Below, piece by piece: positions 21,401 to 32,622 of a DNA stretch of 64,000 nucleotides. The notes below the pieces were generated by a model. That model was not told the DNA's origin. It saw nothing but the letters and a program-made list of their open reading frames with translations, and did not search any database. Within the stretch, counting starts at the first letter, position 1. Every line of letters begins with the position of its first letter. The translations under genes were made by a program, and so were the position numbers. The stretch lies in NCBI GenBank assembly GCA_025594325.1, contig JANHCV010000002.1, positions 2,604,001 through 2,668,000 on the forward strand, given 5' to 3'. The stretch comes from Blastocladiella emersonii ATCC 22665 (taxonomy: Eukaryota; Blastocladiomycota; Blastocladiomycetes; Blastocladiales; Blastocladiaceae).

Positions 21401-22400
21401 GTGAGTGGCGTGACGCGTCTTCAGGCAGCCGCAGAGCACGGTCGCGGATCCCTTCGAGCTCTCAACATGTCCACGATTGAGCAAATTGCTTGCTATTTTA
21501 CAAACTAACGCACAGCGCTACGATGGGCCTGCCGCTGTGCAGCCGAAGCTCCCACCACAACCGTCCTGAATCGTGCTGCGACAACGAGTGTACAGAAGGC
21601 CGCGCACGCGCGGGCGACGTGGACCTTTCACGGCGCCCGAGCGAGTGCGGCCTACACAGCGTGATGCAGGAGGGCGGGTGAGACTTGAGCTGCAGGGGCA
21701 GGAGTTGATTGACTGAGTTGCAAGGAATTGGGTTTCTTGCGCGAGATTGTAACGCGAACGCGTGTTGGGCAAGAGAGCCAGCGCGTAACGGAAGATACGG
21801 TGCGTGGAACAACAAGTTCTCGATGCCAAGCCTCCGAAGCGCGCGTGGAACTCAGATTGGGTAACTCGACGCGGCCAGATCGATGAGTCGCGAAGTCCAG
21901 TTCAAGTGATCGGCTGCACGTCGCGTACTGCAGAGGTCAGACTTCGAGTGCGTGCAAAGCTGTCTTGGTGTCTTAATCTTGGCGCGGGTCGATGAGATTC
22001 TACCCGATGAACGTATGGGTCATCCGCGTCACTGGTCGCGCGATCGCCGTTGCGTCCGGCTGATTGGTCTACGGCGTCGCGCCGCGCGCTTCGTGCTCGC
22101 GATGATCGTCCATTTCAATCAATGCATCAGGGCAGCTCCGAGAAAAGCTCAGCTCCGCCTGCGAGACAGAGACGGCCGTCAGCGACAAGGCGTCAGGGCG
22201 CGCGACGGCATGGAGAGCGTCGCGTACCTGGGATTATGACTTGCGCCGCTCAGTACTCGCTTAAGTCGGCGACATAAAGCTATTGCAACAAGTTGTGCGT
22301 TGCGGTCTAGACTGTGCTTCCATTCGCTTCATGGTGGTCGGTGAAGGGACTGCGAGCGGTGCCTCACGCGGTGATGAACCTCGCGTCCACCGCGCTGACC
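21401..22400 (+). repeat. 1-kb direct repeat, copy B
   Basis: Second, diverged copy of 20068-21067, offset by roughly 1,320-1,360 bp. It ends just before the stop codon of the channel gene at 22438. Confidence 0.65.
21597..21653. repeat. Hairpin element 2 (conserved loop family)
   Basis: Arms AGGCCGCGCACGCGCGGGCG and CGCCCGAGCGAGTGCGGCCT pair at 17 of 20 positions around a loop containing CCTTTCACGG. It lies at the same place in copy B as hairpin 1 in copy A. Confidence 0.6.
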
Positions 22401-22437
22401 CAACGTGGTGCCAAAAACGAGTGTGTATGCTATACCG

Positions 22438-25400
22438 TCAATCGTCCAGCTTCCCCCTACTCCCAAGCGACTTGCGCACGCCCTCGGCGATATTGAGCGC
22501 GGACCCGCGTAGGTTCGAGATCGACTTGCCCGCGCCGCGCGACAGGTTAGACCACCCGAGGTTGATGATATCCATGGCGCCCGTGCGGCGCTGCCCTGGG
22601 TCGCCGTCGAGCACCGACTCGTCGTCCTCCTCCTCGTGGATATCGCTGCCGGACATGACGCTCGAGCTGGTCGCGCTGGGCGGCGCCGCCATGCCGCTGC
22701 GCGCGTGCGGCATCACCGACCGGCTGCTGAACATGCCGAGGTTCGTGAGCAGCTCGGACCCGCGGCGGCCGAGGCCCGACGGCGGACCGCCACTGCCGTT
22801 GCCGTTGCTGCTTCCCGTCCCGCCGTTGCTCCCCGACCCGCCGCCGGGCCCGCGGCGGCCAATGGTCCCGAACCGCCCGCCGCCGCCTGAGTTGAACGAC
22901 GACGACTGGTTGGCGGCGTTGAGCCGCGCGCGTTCCTTGCGTCGCTGGGCCTGCTGGCGGCGCCGTTCGGCGGCGGCGGCCGCGGCAGCCGCGGCTTCGG
23001 CGGCAGCGCGCTCTTTCGCCTCGGCCTCGGCCTGCTTGCGCGCGTCCATGGCCTTGCGCTCGGCGATGGCCTTGTGGAAGATCTCGGCGACGGCCGGGTA
23101 GTTGACGAGGATCTCGATGAACGAGTCCTTGTTGAGCACGCACAGCTCGACGGTCGTCTTGGTGCGCACCGACGCGTTGCGGCGCGTGTCCTACGTACGC
23201 GGTCGAGAGAGTCAGTCGCGCGAACCGGCGGGACCACGACGGGAGCGTACCTCGAACAGGGCGATTTCGCCAAAATACGCGTTCTGGCCGAGCGACACGA
23301 TGACGCGGCTGAGATCCCCCGTAAGGACCTCGACCTCGCCGGACCGGATAAAGTACATTTCCTGCCCGTCGTCGCCCTGGCGGCAGATGAAGAACTCAGC
23401 GGGTACCACGATCGTCTTCATGGCGCGGGTCAGGCTGGCCTTGAACATGGCGTCGGTGCCGCGGAACAGGGGCACCTGCTCGACGAGGTCCATGTACAGG
23501 TGGTTGCACACGTCCTGGCGCAGCGACTTGGGCAGGTTCTCGAACAGCTTGTCCTCGTCCATGCCCTGGCCCTTCATCCACAGGAACTCCTCGTGCTGCA
23601 GGATCTTCTGCTGCAGCCCGACGGGGAACTCGCGCGCCCGCAGGAAGTCGCGAAGGTACGTCATCTTGAACCGGTACTTTTCCGCCGCCTTGTCGAGCGC
23701 CGCGCGCGTGTCGAGCGCCCGGATGAAGTTGGACAGCACGCCTACGCGGGTACGTGGTGAGTGTCCGCGTGACGAAGGCAGGGCGGAGCGCGTCGTACCG
23801 AAGATGGACCCGTAGATGACGGAACCGAGAATGATCTCCATGGTCGTGTACAGCCGCTCGGCGTTGGTGTTGATATCTCGGAACACGTACACGATCGATT
23901 GCAGCGCGCTGAGGCTACACGTCGACAAACTCGAGTCAGTCACGCATCACCCGCCGATCCAGCACAAGCGAGACACGTACTAGGAGATGTAGTACTGGGT
24001 GATGAACACGACCTCGTTGGTATTGTTGCGGACGCCGATGGTGTCGATCCACGCGGTCCCGACGGGCTCCCACGTGTTGAGGACGAAGAAGAGGCACGCG
24101 TCGATATGTCCCGCCGTCAAGAACACGATGAAGTTCTTGATGAGCCGCATGTACGTGACGTTGCCGAGCCAGGCGACGTTCCAGTCGGAGAAGACGCCGA
24201 GGAGGTGCGGCAGGCGGAGCCAGCGGGTCAGGCGGAGCAGCGCCCACGCGTACAGGTAGTCCGGGATCACGGTGCGGTCGTAGAAGAAGGCGTACGTGTC
24301 GGTGCCCGGGAAGTACATGCGCTCGCAGCGCAGCGGGCGCGACCGGAGCAGCGGCAGGACGAGGCACAGGAGGTCAATGGGCACGGATCCGGCGACGGTC
24401 CAGTACCCGTGCATGCGCTTGAGGTAGTGGTTTTTGATTTCCTTGGGGTCCTTGATCAGCACGCCGAACTCGTCCTCGAACCGGCGGTTGAAGCTGAGCC
24501 AGACGTCGAGGAGCAGGATCAGGTCGAGAATGTACCCAATGTACATGTACGCGGGCGTCATGGTAAAGTGGCAGATCCACGCGATCGAGAAGGGCACGCT
24601 GAACACGTTGTACACCTCGATGCTCAGGATCACGCGCGACCACACGGTCCAGAACGCCGTGTTCGGGTCGCGGATCTGGTGCATGTAGAAGGCCTCGATC
24701 CGCCGCCACAGACGCACCAGCAGGTACGGCGACGGCGGGAGGTCGGGCACGTGCGTGCTGGCGCTGTTGCGGCTGCTCGCCCCACGCATCGACGGCGAAC
24801 CGTCCCCGCCGCCGTGCCCCGTGCCGCCGCTCGTCACGGCCCCGCTCGACCGCGAGTGCAGGTGCGGCTGCGACAGTGAGTCGCTGCCCGCGTCCGGGAT
24901 ACTCGCGTGGCTGAGCGGCGACGACTGCCGCGGGCTCGTGCCCGTCGTGTACGGCGGGCTCGCGAGCCCGGACCGCAGGATCGTCCCCGACTGGTACGGC
25001 GGCGACCCGGCCTGCTGCCCGCCACCATACCGCAGACTCTGGCGCGACGCGACGGGGGACATACTGGCGCCCGTGGTCGACGACGTCGGGCGGGGCACCG
25101 ACCCGTGCCCGTTGTTGTAGTTGGCGTAGCCGCCGGTGCTGCTGCCGCCGATGGCGCGGTCGATCGAGTCCGAGTCGCCCGCGCTGCCCGTGCTCGCGGC
25201 CGTGTTGCGGCGGCGGTGCTGGTCGACGAGCGGCTGGCCGACCGTGGTCACGGCGGGCGCGAGGCCCGGGATCATGCCGCTGAACGAGCTCGGCCGGTTG
25301 TGCACGGCGGGGCTGCGCAGGCCGCCGTTGGTGCCGGTGGACGAGCCGACGCCGCCGTTGAGGGTGTTGGGGACGGCGCCCGTGCTGTGCGACCGGACCA

Positions 25401-26490
25401 TGGTGTCTGACGCGACGAACAGACCGCCGCCGCCACCACCACCGGAGCCGCCAGAGTTCGCGCCGGGAGGCGACGCGACGCCGGCGGCGCTCCCGCTCGG
25501 CGAGTGCTGCGCGGACACGGGTGTTGAAACAGCGCCGCCGCCGCCGCCGAGGTACGCGCCGAGTGGGTGGCGCTGCAGCGATCCGGAGCGGAACGCGGCG
25601 GGATCGTCGTTGCCCGCGTGGTCGTTGTTCTGCGTGGAGCCCGAGATGGAGCTGGTGGACGGCTGCTTGGAGGGCAGAAAGCTGATGCTCGAGCTGCCGA
25701 GGACGCCGGCGCGGTCGTCGGCGGTGATGATGGGGATGGTCATGGACGCGATGGTCGAGGTGGTCGAGACGATCGAGAGATGCGAGCCGCCGCCCGAGTT
25801 CAGGCCGAGGCCGGGCGACAGCGCGAACGGGTTGGGCGGGAGGAGCGACGGCGATACGGTGGAGGACGGCGGCGGCGCGGCGGGCGGGCCGGCGCCGGGG
25901 CGGTTGTAGTCGAGCGCGGTCGGGTCGTCGAAGGTGTCGGTGATGCACGCGTACGGGGACGGGGAGACGGGGCCCGAGAACAGCATGCTGCCGTCCGGGT
26001 TGGACGCGAACGACATGTTGAAGGAGCGGTTGGACAGCGGCGAGCGCGACCCGGGGGTGCTGGTCGGGCTGCCCTGCGACGCCGTTTCGTCGATGACGAT
26101 GGCGGCGGTGGCGCCGAGCGGGTCGCCCGAGCCCGAGGCGCTGCTCGAGTCGACGACCGACCACGTCGGCGTGCTGCCCGTGAGGTGGGAGGGGCGCCGA
26201 GACGCGCTGCCCGCCGCAGTCGATGATGAGTGCGCGGGCGGCGGCGGGACGTGCGGCGGGCTCATGGGCTGCGACGTCCACCGGCGTGAGGTCTCGGAGC
26301 CGCCGCTGTTGGCGCTGCTGCCGGGCGTCGCGGACCCGTCGGTGCGCGGCGGGCTCGTCGGGCCCGAGTCGGTCGCGGACGAGGACGTCGCATGCGGGTC
26401 GCGCGACGACGACGACGACGACGCATGGGCGGCGCTGCCGCTGGCGGTGCCGATGGGCGCCGAGGCCCGCGTGCTCCGCGGGTTGGTCAT
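22438..26490 (-). CDS. Cyclic-nucleotide-gated / HCN-like cation channel with atypical pore
   Basis: Four exons on the minus strand: 26490-23981, 23914-23799, 23741-23251 and 23190-22438 (1,289 aa). Introns are 57-66 bp, each starting GTACG. Residues 1 to about 590 are Ser/Gly/Pro low complexity. Six membrane segments lie at about 612-875, with an S4-like LLRLTRWLRLPHLL. A C-linker and a cyclic-nucleotide-binding domain (about 960-1075) follow, with GDDGQEMYFIRSGEVEVL, FGEIAL and the phosphate-contact arginine region DTRRNASV. An Ala/Glu/Arg coiled coil and Gly/Ser tail end the protein. The pore reads ALQSIVYVFRDI where CNG/HCN/EAG channels have a T-x-GYG-type filter, so ion selectivity cannot be assumed. 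A cGMP-gated channel has been described in Blastocladiella emersonii; whether this is its orthologue is untested. Confidence 0.85.
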
Positions 26491-27410
26491 GGCAAGAAGT
26501 GAATGTGCAGGGACCCGCGGGTCGCGTTACATGGCTATTGCTGGGTGCTGCGGGTTGCGGGTTGCGAAAGGGGGCGAAGGCGGATCGCTCGACGTGAGGC
26601 GCGAGGGCGCGAGACAAAACGCGTCGCTCGGAGTGCCACACGTGGGCTGCACCGCGCACGTGGTATCGCGACGCGTCGCTCCCTCGCGCGTGTCTCTCGC
26701 CTTCGCGCGTCCCACACCCGCCGCCACCGAACGCGCGCTCCTCCCCGAACCGTCGCTCGCCGACTCCATGATCCAAGCGCCATGTAACCACCGCAGTGCA
26801 ATCACGCCCGCCGCCGGCCCCGGATTCGCCCATATCGAGCAGGCGGTCGCGGCCACAACTTGCCGAAAGGCGTCTAGCTCTAGTTTGGCGCGCCCGACCG
26901 CGCCGGCCTTGGATCTCCCCGACCTGCCGTGTCGGATCGCCCCGCCTCGCCCCGTGCCGCGCACCCGCGGCCTCACTCCATCGCGGGGCCCGCGCCCGCC
27001 CGTGGGAAGCATGACGGAGAATGACGGCGGTTGCCATACTCAGCATCTTGGCGCGCGAGCGCGCAGGCGCTGCTTCCGCTTGGCGGGGACTGGGGGAGAA
27101 GGCGCCAAGTGGACCCAAGGTCGCCGTCGCTGCTGCGCCATTTCTTCAGCGGCCGCGGTCGTGGTGAGGGATTACGCGGCCGCCGCTGCCTAGGCTCCAC
27201 TCTGCCCGCCCGTCCCCCGCTGCGTCGCCGTACTTATACGCGCGGCCGCCGCTCTCGCTGTCCCCGCTCGCCTCGCACGCACGCACGCTCGCTCGACGAA
27301 TCAAGCAGTATCCCGCGCGCGCACGCACGTACACTCGCTGCGCTCGCACCTGCTCGCTGCTCGACTCGCGCGACCGACTACTCGACGACCACGGCCACGG
27401 CATCGATACC
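26491..27410. promoter_or_regulatory. Divergent intergenic region
   Basis: 920 bp separates the starts of the channel gene (minus) and the Pro/Ala/Gly-rich gene (plus). No gene is seen. It probably holds both promoters; a TATA-like CTTATACG lies near 27232, about 180 bp before the plus-strand ATG. Confidence 0.4.
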
Positions 27411-28672
27411 ATGAACGCTCCAGGTGCTCCCGGCGCTGGCGGCGCTGGCGGCGGCGGCGGCGCTCCTCCCGCCGGCCCTCCGCCCGGCGCAGGCGCTGGC
27501 GCAGGCGCGGGCGCGGGCGGTGCAGCTGCTCCTCGCCCACCCGGCGCGCCCGCCGGCCCCGCTCCAGGTCCCGGCCCCGCTGCGCCTGCCGGCGGCGGCG
27601 GTGCTGCACCAGCTCCCGGCCCACCCGCGCCCGAACCCGCTCCTCCGCAAGCCGCGCCGCCGCCGCCCGCCCCCGCGGCTGCCGGCCTCCCCGCTCCCGC
27701 CGCTGCTGCACCAGCTGCCGGCGCCGCGGCCGCGGCCGGCGCAGGTCTCGCGACCGGCCCGATCATCCCGCCGGGCGCGCCGATCCCTGGCGCGGGCGCC
27801 GTGATCCCGGCGGCGGGCTCGCTGGCCGAGGCGCCCGTCGGCAACCCGGTCGGGTTCACGGGTGGGCTGATTGGGCTCGGCGGCGTCGGCGGCACTCCGC
27901 CCGCGACCAACTTTGCCATCCCGCCCATCGGTGTCCCGCCCGCCCCGCCGATCGACATGACGGTCCGCCTGCCCACGTCGGCCGCGGCGTGTACCGCGTT
28001 CCAGGCGCCCGCGACGGCGCCGGTACGTGATTTGGGAGTGAGGTGTGGATGCAGGTGAGCTGACTCTCGCTTGGTGCCGTGCGTGCGTCTAGGGCGTCGC
28101 GTCCATGTACATTCTCGGGTGCCTGCAGCTCACGGGCGGGTGGGCGTGCACCGCCGACCAGCTCGCCGCCCCCGTCGCCGCGCCCTCGTGCATGAGTACG
28201 CTTCGTCTTCCCTCTACCGCCGCTCTCGTAGCCCTGGCCACTCACCTCGCCCACCCCTTCCCCTCCCGTAGTCGAGCGCATGTACCCGAACTGCTCGGCC
28301 GCGGGGTACCGCCCGCCGCCGACGACGCCGGGCCAGACGTCGAGCGTGGTGCTCGGTTGCCTGGGCACCTCGGCGGGGCTCGAGACGATGCGGTGCCGGC
28401 TCGACATCGAGGACGGCGCCAACCCGACGGGCGGCGGCACCGGCGCCATGGGGCCGTGCGCCGAGCCCGCGCCCGTGACGACCGAGGCCGCGACATCGAC
28501 GGCGAGCGCGCCCAAGCCGACGCAGACGGCGACCAAGGACCCCGAGTACGAGGACCCGGGCACGTCCGTGGCCAACTCCAACGACGCCGCCGGCGGCAAG
28601 CGCGTCACGCCGGCGTGGCGGTGGTGGTTGCTGCTGTACGTGGCCGCCATGGCCGTGGCCGTCGCGCACTAG
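27411..28672 (+). CDS. Pro/Ala/Gly-rich protein with Cys-rich region and C-terminal hydrophobic anchor
   Basis: Three exons: 27411-28022, 28093-28195 and 28272-28672 (371 aa). Introns are 70 and 76 bp, both starting GTACG. The first 150 residues are almost only Pro, Ala and Gly. A moderately Cys-rich region follows (SAAACTAFQAP, ILGCLQLTGGWACTADQ, MYPNCSAAGY, VVLGCLGTSAG, MRCRLDIEDG, GPCAEPAP). Then comes a Thr/Ser/Lys stretch and a C-terminal hydrophobic run (WRWWLLLYVAAMAVAVAH) that could be a GPI-attachment signal or tail anchor. The paired Cys suggest a surface domain, yet no N-terminal signal peptide is visible from this ATG, so an upstream exon may be missing. The family is not recognised. 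Confidence 0.7.
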
Positions 28673-28863
28673 TCGGTTTCGGTCGCTGCGCGGCGAGCGA
28701 GTTCTTCTAGTTCTGTCGCTTGATGCTCCCCTTTTGCTGTCCTGCTCTCGACTCAGTTTTCCCGCCCCCTCGCTCTCTCTGATGATCGGTCCCCTCCCCT
28801 CCCTCTACCCCTCTGATATTCGCATATAAGAACGGTCTTTCTCTACTCTCCCGCAACCGCGCG

Positions 28864-29925
28864 TCAATCGTTCCGCCACGCGACGTACACGGCGTCGGTG
28901 CGATACCGCTGCGTGACGGTGGCCTGCGCCATGTCGAGCGGGGGCGCGCCGCCGCGGCGCAGACACAGGCCGGCCTGGGCGATCATGATCCCGTTGTCGA
29001 TACAGAACCGCTCGTCGGTGGCGAAACAGGTGGCGCCGCGCTGCTCGCACATGGTGTGCATCATGCCCTGCAGGCGCTCGTTGCACCCGACGCCGCCGAC
29101 GATCAGGACCTGGTCGGCGCCGACGTGGGCGAGCGCGCGCTCGGTCGTCTCGACCAGCATCGCGAACACGGTCTCCTGCAGCGAGAAGCACAGGTCTTCC
29201 TTGGTCACGACGTTGGGGCCGGTTTCGGCAGAAGCGGCCTCGACGACGGTCGACTTGGCGACCAGCTGCTCGAGGAACGACAGGATGCCCGAGAACGACA
29301 TGTCCATGCCCTTGACCGTGTACGGCAGCTCGTGGTACGTGGTCCCGCGCTTGGCGTACTGCTCGATGTTGTAACCCGGCGCCGGGTCGTTGGGCAGGTG
29401 GATGATGCGGGCGAACCGGTCGAGGCAGTTGCCGACGGCGATATCAATCGTCTCGCCAAAGATGCGGTACCGGTTGGCCGAGTAGGCGATCACCTGGGTG
29501 TTGCCGCCGCTGACGTACAGGATGACGGGGTTCAGCGCGCCCGTGATCTGCCGGCCCATCTCAATGTGCCCGATGCAGTGGTTGACGCCGTACAGCGGCT
29601 TGCCCCACAGCAGCGCGAGCGTGCGCGCGATGACCGCGACCGACTGCAGCGGTGGGCCCATCCCCGGCCCCTTGGTGTACGCGATCATGTCCAGGTCTTG
29701 CGGACGCAGCCCGGCGTCGGCCAGCGCCTGCTTGATCAGCGGCATCGCCCACGCACGGTGGTGCGCGGCCGTGTCCTTGGGCAGGAACCCGGTCCCCGGC
29801 GGCGTGATGTACGTGTGCCGCACGTTCGCCAGCACCTCTTCCACCGAACCGTCGTCCGAGTGCCGCATGATCCCGACCCCCAGCTTGTTCGCCGAGCCTT
29901 CCAGACCGAGCGCGATCACCGGCAT
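28864..29925 (-). CDS. KAE1: tRNA N6-adenosine threonylcarbamoyltransferase, KEOPS subunit Kae1/OSGEP
   Basis: Single exon of 353 aa, the usual length for Kae1. It starts [19 protein letters not shown] and keeps the ASKHA-fold landmarks: [10 protein letters not shown] (about 48-56), [12 protein letters not shown], metal-binding HCIGHIEMG (His116 and His120), [12 protein letters not shown] (137-148) and a C-terminal [10 protein letters not shown] that carries the conserved Asp. Kae1 transfers the threonylcarbamoyl group to A37 of ANN-decoding tRNAs within the KEOPS complex (with Bud32, Cgi121, Pcc1). It lacks a mitochondrial presequence, which fits the cytosolic/nuclear Kae1 rather than Qri7. 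It is divergent from the SWP1-like gene with 203 bp between starts, and convergent with the Pro-rich gene. Confidence 0.97.
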   Translation of the reverse strand: MPVIALGLEGSANKLGVGIMRHSDDGSVEEVLANVRHTYITPPGTGFLPKDTAAHHRAWAMPLIKQALADAGLRPQDLDMIAYTKGPGMGPPLQSVAVIARTLALLWGKPLYGVNHCIGHIEMGRQITGALNPVILYVSGGNTQVIAYSANRYRIFGETIDIAVGNCLDRFARIIHLPNDPAPGYNIEQYAKRGTTYHELPYTVKGMDMSFSGILSFLEQLVAKSTVVEAASAETGPNVVTKEDLCFSLQETVFAMLVETTERALAHVGADQVLIVGGVGCNERLQGMMHTMCEQRGATCFATDERFCIDNGIMIAQAGLCLRRGGAPPLDMAQATVTQRYRTDAVYVAWRND

Positions 29926-30128
29926 CGTTGAGGGCGTTGCGGTGGGTTAGATCCCGGGATACTTCGTGTGCTTCGTGGTGCGCGATGCGCTTGGTGAAGA
30001 GGACGAGTTGCGAATCAGCTGATGCGACCAAGGAGCGCGGCGCTCACGCCCTCTCGCTCGCTGCCGCCGCCGCCGCGTCGATCTCTTCTCTCTCTCGCTC
30101 CAGTGAGGCGGCCATATCACCGACAACC
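29926..30128. promoter_or_regulatory. Short divergent promoter between KAE1 and the SWP1-like gene
   Basis: 203 bp between two outward-reading start codons. CT-rich sequence (CTTCTCTCTCTCGCTCC near 30085-30101) lies just before the plus-strand ATG. Confidence 0.5.
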
Positions 30129-31118
30129 ATGCATCTCTCCGCCCTCCGCCCGCTCGCGGCCACGGCGCTCCTGCTCGCCGCCCTGGCGACCGTCGCCACC
30201 GCGCTGTCCGCCGACGTGACGGTCGCCGGCGCGTCCTCCCAGGCCTTCACGTAATGCCGCTTTCCTTGCGATCAATACCATCCTCGCATCTCACGCACGG
30301 ATGAGAATGTAGCGCCGCACCAGGCTCGCCGTTCGCACCGCTGCTCGCGCTGTCCGCCGACCACACGGTCACCGTCAAGCTCGCCGACCTGGCGTCGCCG
30401 TCGGCCCCCGTGCACGCCATGGCTGTCGCTTCCGCGTCGGGATCCGGTGGTGAGCGGCCGCGCGTCTACGCGGTCCCTGTCGCGCGGTCGGGCAAGTCGG
30501 TTACGCTGAACCTGGTACGCCCTCCCGCCCCCTCCCCCACCCGCAACCCCTTCTCACACCCTCACCACAGGCCGCCCTCGACGCGCCCGCGGGCACGTAC
30601 ACGCTCTCCCTCGCCTCGGCGACGTCGGCGTCTGACGCCGTCGTCCTCCCGCTGGCGACGCGCGTGGCGTGGAAGCCGCGCGACCTCGACGCCGACCACC
30701 CGCGGCGCGCGCTCGCGGGCCCGCTGCCCGTCATCCACCACCGGTTCCGCGACGACACGCATAACCCGCGCACCGTGTTGTCGGCTGTGTTTGCGTTCTT
30801 GCTCACGGTGCCGGCGCTCGCGGTGCTCAATGGCGTGGTACGTTAACGCGGACTGGTCCGAGTTGCCTTCGCTCACCTCTCCCGACTTTGTAGTGGCTCG
30901 CGACCAAGTCCCCGCTCCCGATGCGCGTCACGGCCAAGTCGGCGTCGTTCGTCGCCGTGGTCCTGCTCGGGTACCCGGCGCTCGCCTTCGCGTACTGGAC
31001 CCGCCTCAACCTCCTCGAGACGCTGCCGTGGTTCGCCGCGCTGACCGCCGTCGCCGTGCCTGTCGGTGTCGCCGCCCTGCGCGAGTCGGCCCAGTGGCAC
31101 AACAGCAAGTCAAAGTAA
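30129..31118 (+). CDS. SWP1: Oligosaccharyltransferase subunit Swp1 / ribophorin II C-terminal type
   Basis: Four exons: 30129-30250, 30313-30514, 30571-30837 and 30894-31118 (271 aa). Introns are 56-62 bp. A signal peptide is clear (residues 1-26, LRPLAATALLLAALATVATA). The lumenal part is beta-rich. The signature follows: PLPVIHHRFRDDTHNPRTVLS, then three membrane segments (AVFAFLLTVPALAVLNGV, SFVAVVLLGYPALAF, LPWFAALTAVAVPVGVAAL) and a cytosolic KSK end. This is the ribophorin II C-terminal region. The length matches yeast Swp1 (about 290 aa), not full metazoan ribophorin II. It would be a structural subunit of the ER N-glycosylation enzyme. Confidence 0.85.
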
Positions 31119-31156
31119 ACATAGTGATGGAGAGAGGAGATGGTATATATCGAGTA

Positions 31157-32457
31157 CTACTGCACGGACGCCGCCGCCATGACATACAACCCGCCGTCCT
31201 CGCTTCCAAACACGTATGCGCCACTCTCCTCGGCCATGGGCGCGACCGCCGCGAACGCGACGGGCGCCAGCGTGCCCGCGGGCATCACGGCCTGCGCGCT
31301 GTCCGTCGGCACGCTCGCGATCACCGCCAAGCCCTGTTCGTGCCCCGATACCCAGCTGCGGCCCGCCGTTGCCGCCGCGGTGTCGGCGTCCGAGTCAGGG
31401 CCGGCGGCCAGGCACCGCACGGGGCCCGACGTGACGTGCTCGAGCGGGAGCACGCCCGCGAGGCGCGGCGTGCGCGGGGCGGAGATGTCGAGCGTGACGA
31501 GGTGCCCGGAAGCGAGGCCCAGGCAGAGTGACGAGCCGGAGGACGCGGTGCACAGGACCGAGTCGGTGGGCGACGCGGCTTTGAGGCTACGAAGGACGAG
31601 CTCGTCAGATCTGGATCAGACAGAGGGCAAGGGTGAGAAACGTACAGGTACACGGACTTGGGCGCGGCCCACCCGCGGCGCGTGTCGACGAAGAAGACCT
31701 GGCCGACCTCGTCGACCACGAGCTACACGATCCGTCAGACCACGCTCACCACCACGATAGAACTCCAAAAGCGACATACACACTCGACCTCGGACACCCA
31801 ATGCGCGCCAACGACCTCGAACGGGAACCCGGCGCCCTCATTCACCACGGGCCCGACCTTGCCCGAGACGAGGTCGACGACGCGCACGTCGCCGTTCCCG
31901 CCGATACTCACGAGGGCGCCGGCGCCCGGCTGCTCGGTCAGACACACGACGGGCGCGCCGGTGCGCGCGCCTCCGCGCGCGCTGCCGGCGTGCACCATTT
32001 CGACGCGCAGCGGCGTCCATGGCGCGCGCCCGTCACCCGTGTACGCCGGCCACAGGCACACGGACCCGTCGGCGTGCCCCGACGCGACCTGGACCGCCGA
32101 TCCGGGCGAGGCGAGCGCCACGAGCGATGTCATGTCGTGCGCGTGTGTGCCCGCCGCGAGCAGCGTCGCGTGTGGGAGGTGCGACGGGTCCGCCGCCGCG
32201 GCCTCCGGGTGCGCCGGCGGCAGCGGGACCGACCACAGCTCGATGCGGCTGCACGTCTACACTCTCTTCTACGCGTGAGTGATCGCGTCTCGGGGACGGA
32301 AGGGGAGGCCGCGTACCGAATCGCGTCCCGAAGCGGCCAGCGTGCCAACGACGTGCGTCGCCGGCGTCGTTGAGCCCGAGGTCGACGGCAGCAGCGCCGC
32401 GAGCGCGCTCACGGGCCACAGCGCGGCGCCGACTTGGTGAAAGTAGGCCGTCGTCAT
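31157..32457 (-). CDS. WD40-repeat protein, probably nucleoporin Nup43-like
   Basis: Four exons on the minus strand: 32457-32317, 32256-31798, 31722-31646 and 31586-31157 (368 aa). Introns are 59-75 bp. WD40-type blades are visible: RIELWSVPLP, VQVASGHADGSVCLW, ALVSIGGNGDVRVVDL, FFVDTRRGW, VLCTASSGSSLCLGLASG and YVFGSEDGGLYVM. Length and blade order fit Nup43, a propeller of the Nup107-160 (Y) complex. The first exon (THVVGTLAASGRDS-) followed by an ELW blade also fits. Assignment to Nup43 rather than another small WD40 protein is moderate. It shares a 165-bp promoter with GLE1, another nuclear-pore factor. The stop lies only 38 bp from the convergent SWP1-like stop. Confidence 0.65.
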
Positions 32458-32622
32458 GTCGGTCGTGTCGTTTGCAGGGGTTCGTTGCACCGAGTCGAGG
32501 CCGGCGCAACGGATCGGTCGGGTGTGCTTGGGAAGCACGAGTCGCGACGGGTCGCCGCGGTGGGATGAAGCACATGGTGACGAGCAGCATCGCATCGTTC
32601 CCGCTCTCTCACGACAATCACC
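32458..32622. promoter_or_regulatory. Divergent promoter of the NUP43-like gene and GLE1
   Basis: 165 bp between the two start codons. No site was recognised; shared control is inferred from spacing. Confidence 0.5.

Larger units (their letters stand above)
19988..22437. other. Repeat-rich intergenic region
   Basis: No intact gene is seen between the giant gene and the channel gene. The region is built from a 1-kb direct tandem duplication (20068-21067 and 21401-22400) with about 330 bp of different sequence between the copies. It is noticeably less GC-rich than the flanking genes. Confidence 0.6.

Noticed and set aside
22500-22530. tRNA B-box-like GGTTCGA
   Set aside because: Lies inside the coding C-terminus of the channel gene, with no A box or cloverleaf around it. 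No tRNA or rRNA gene was found in the window.
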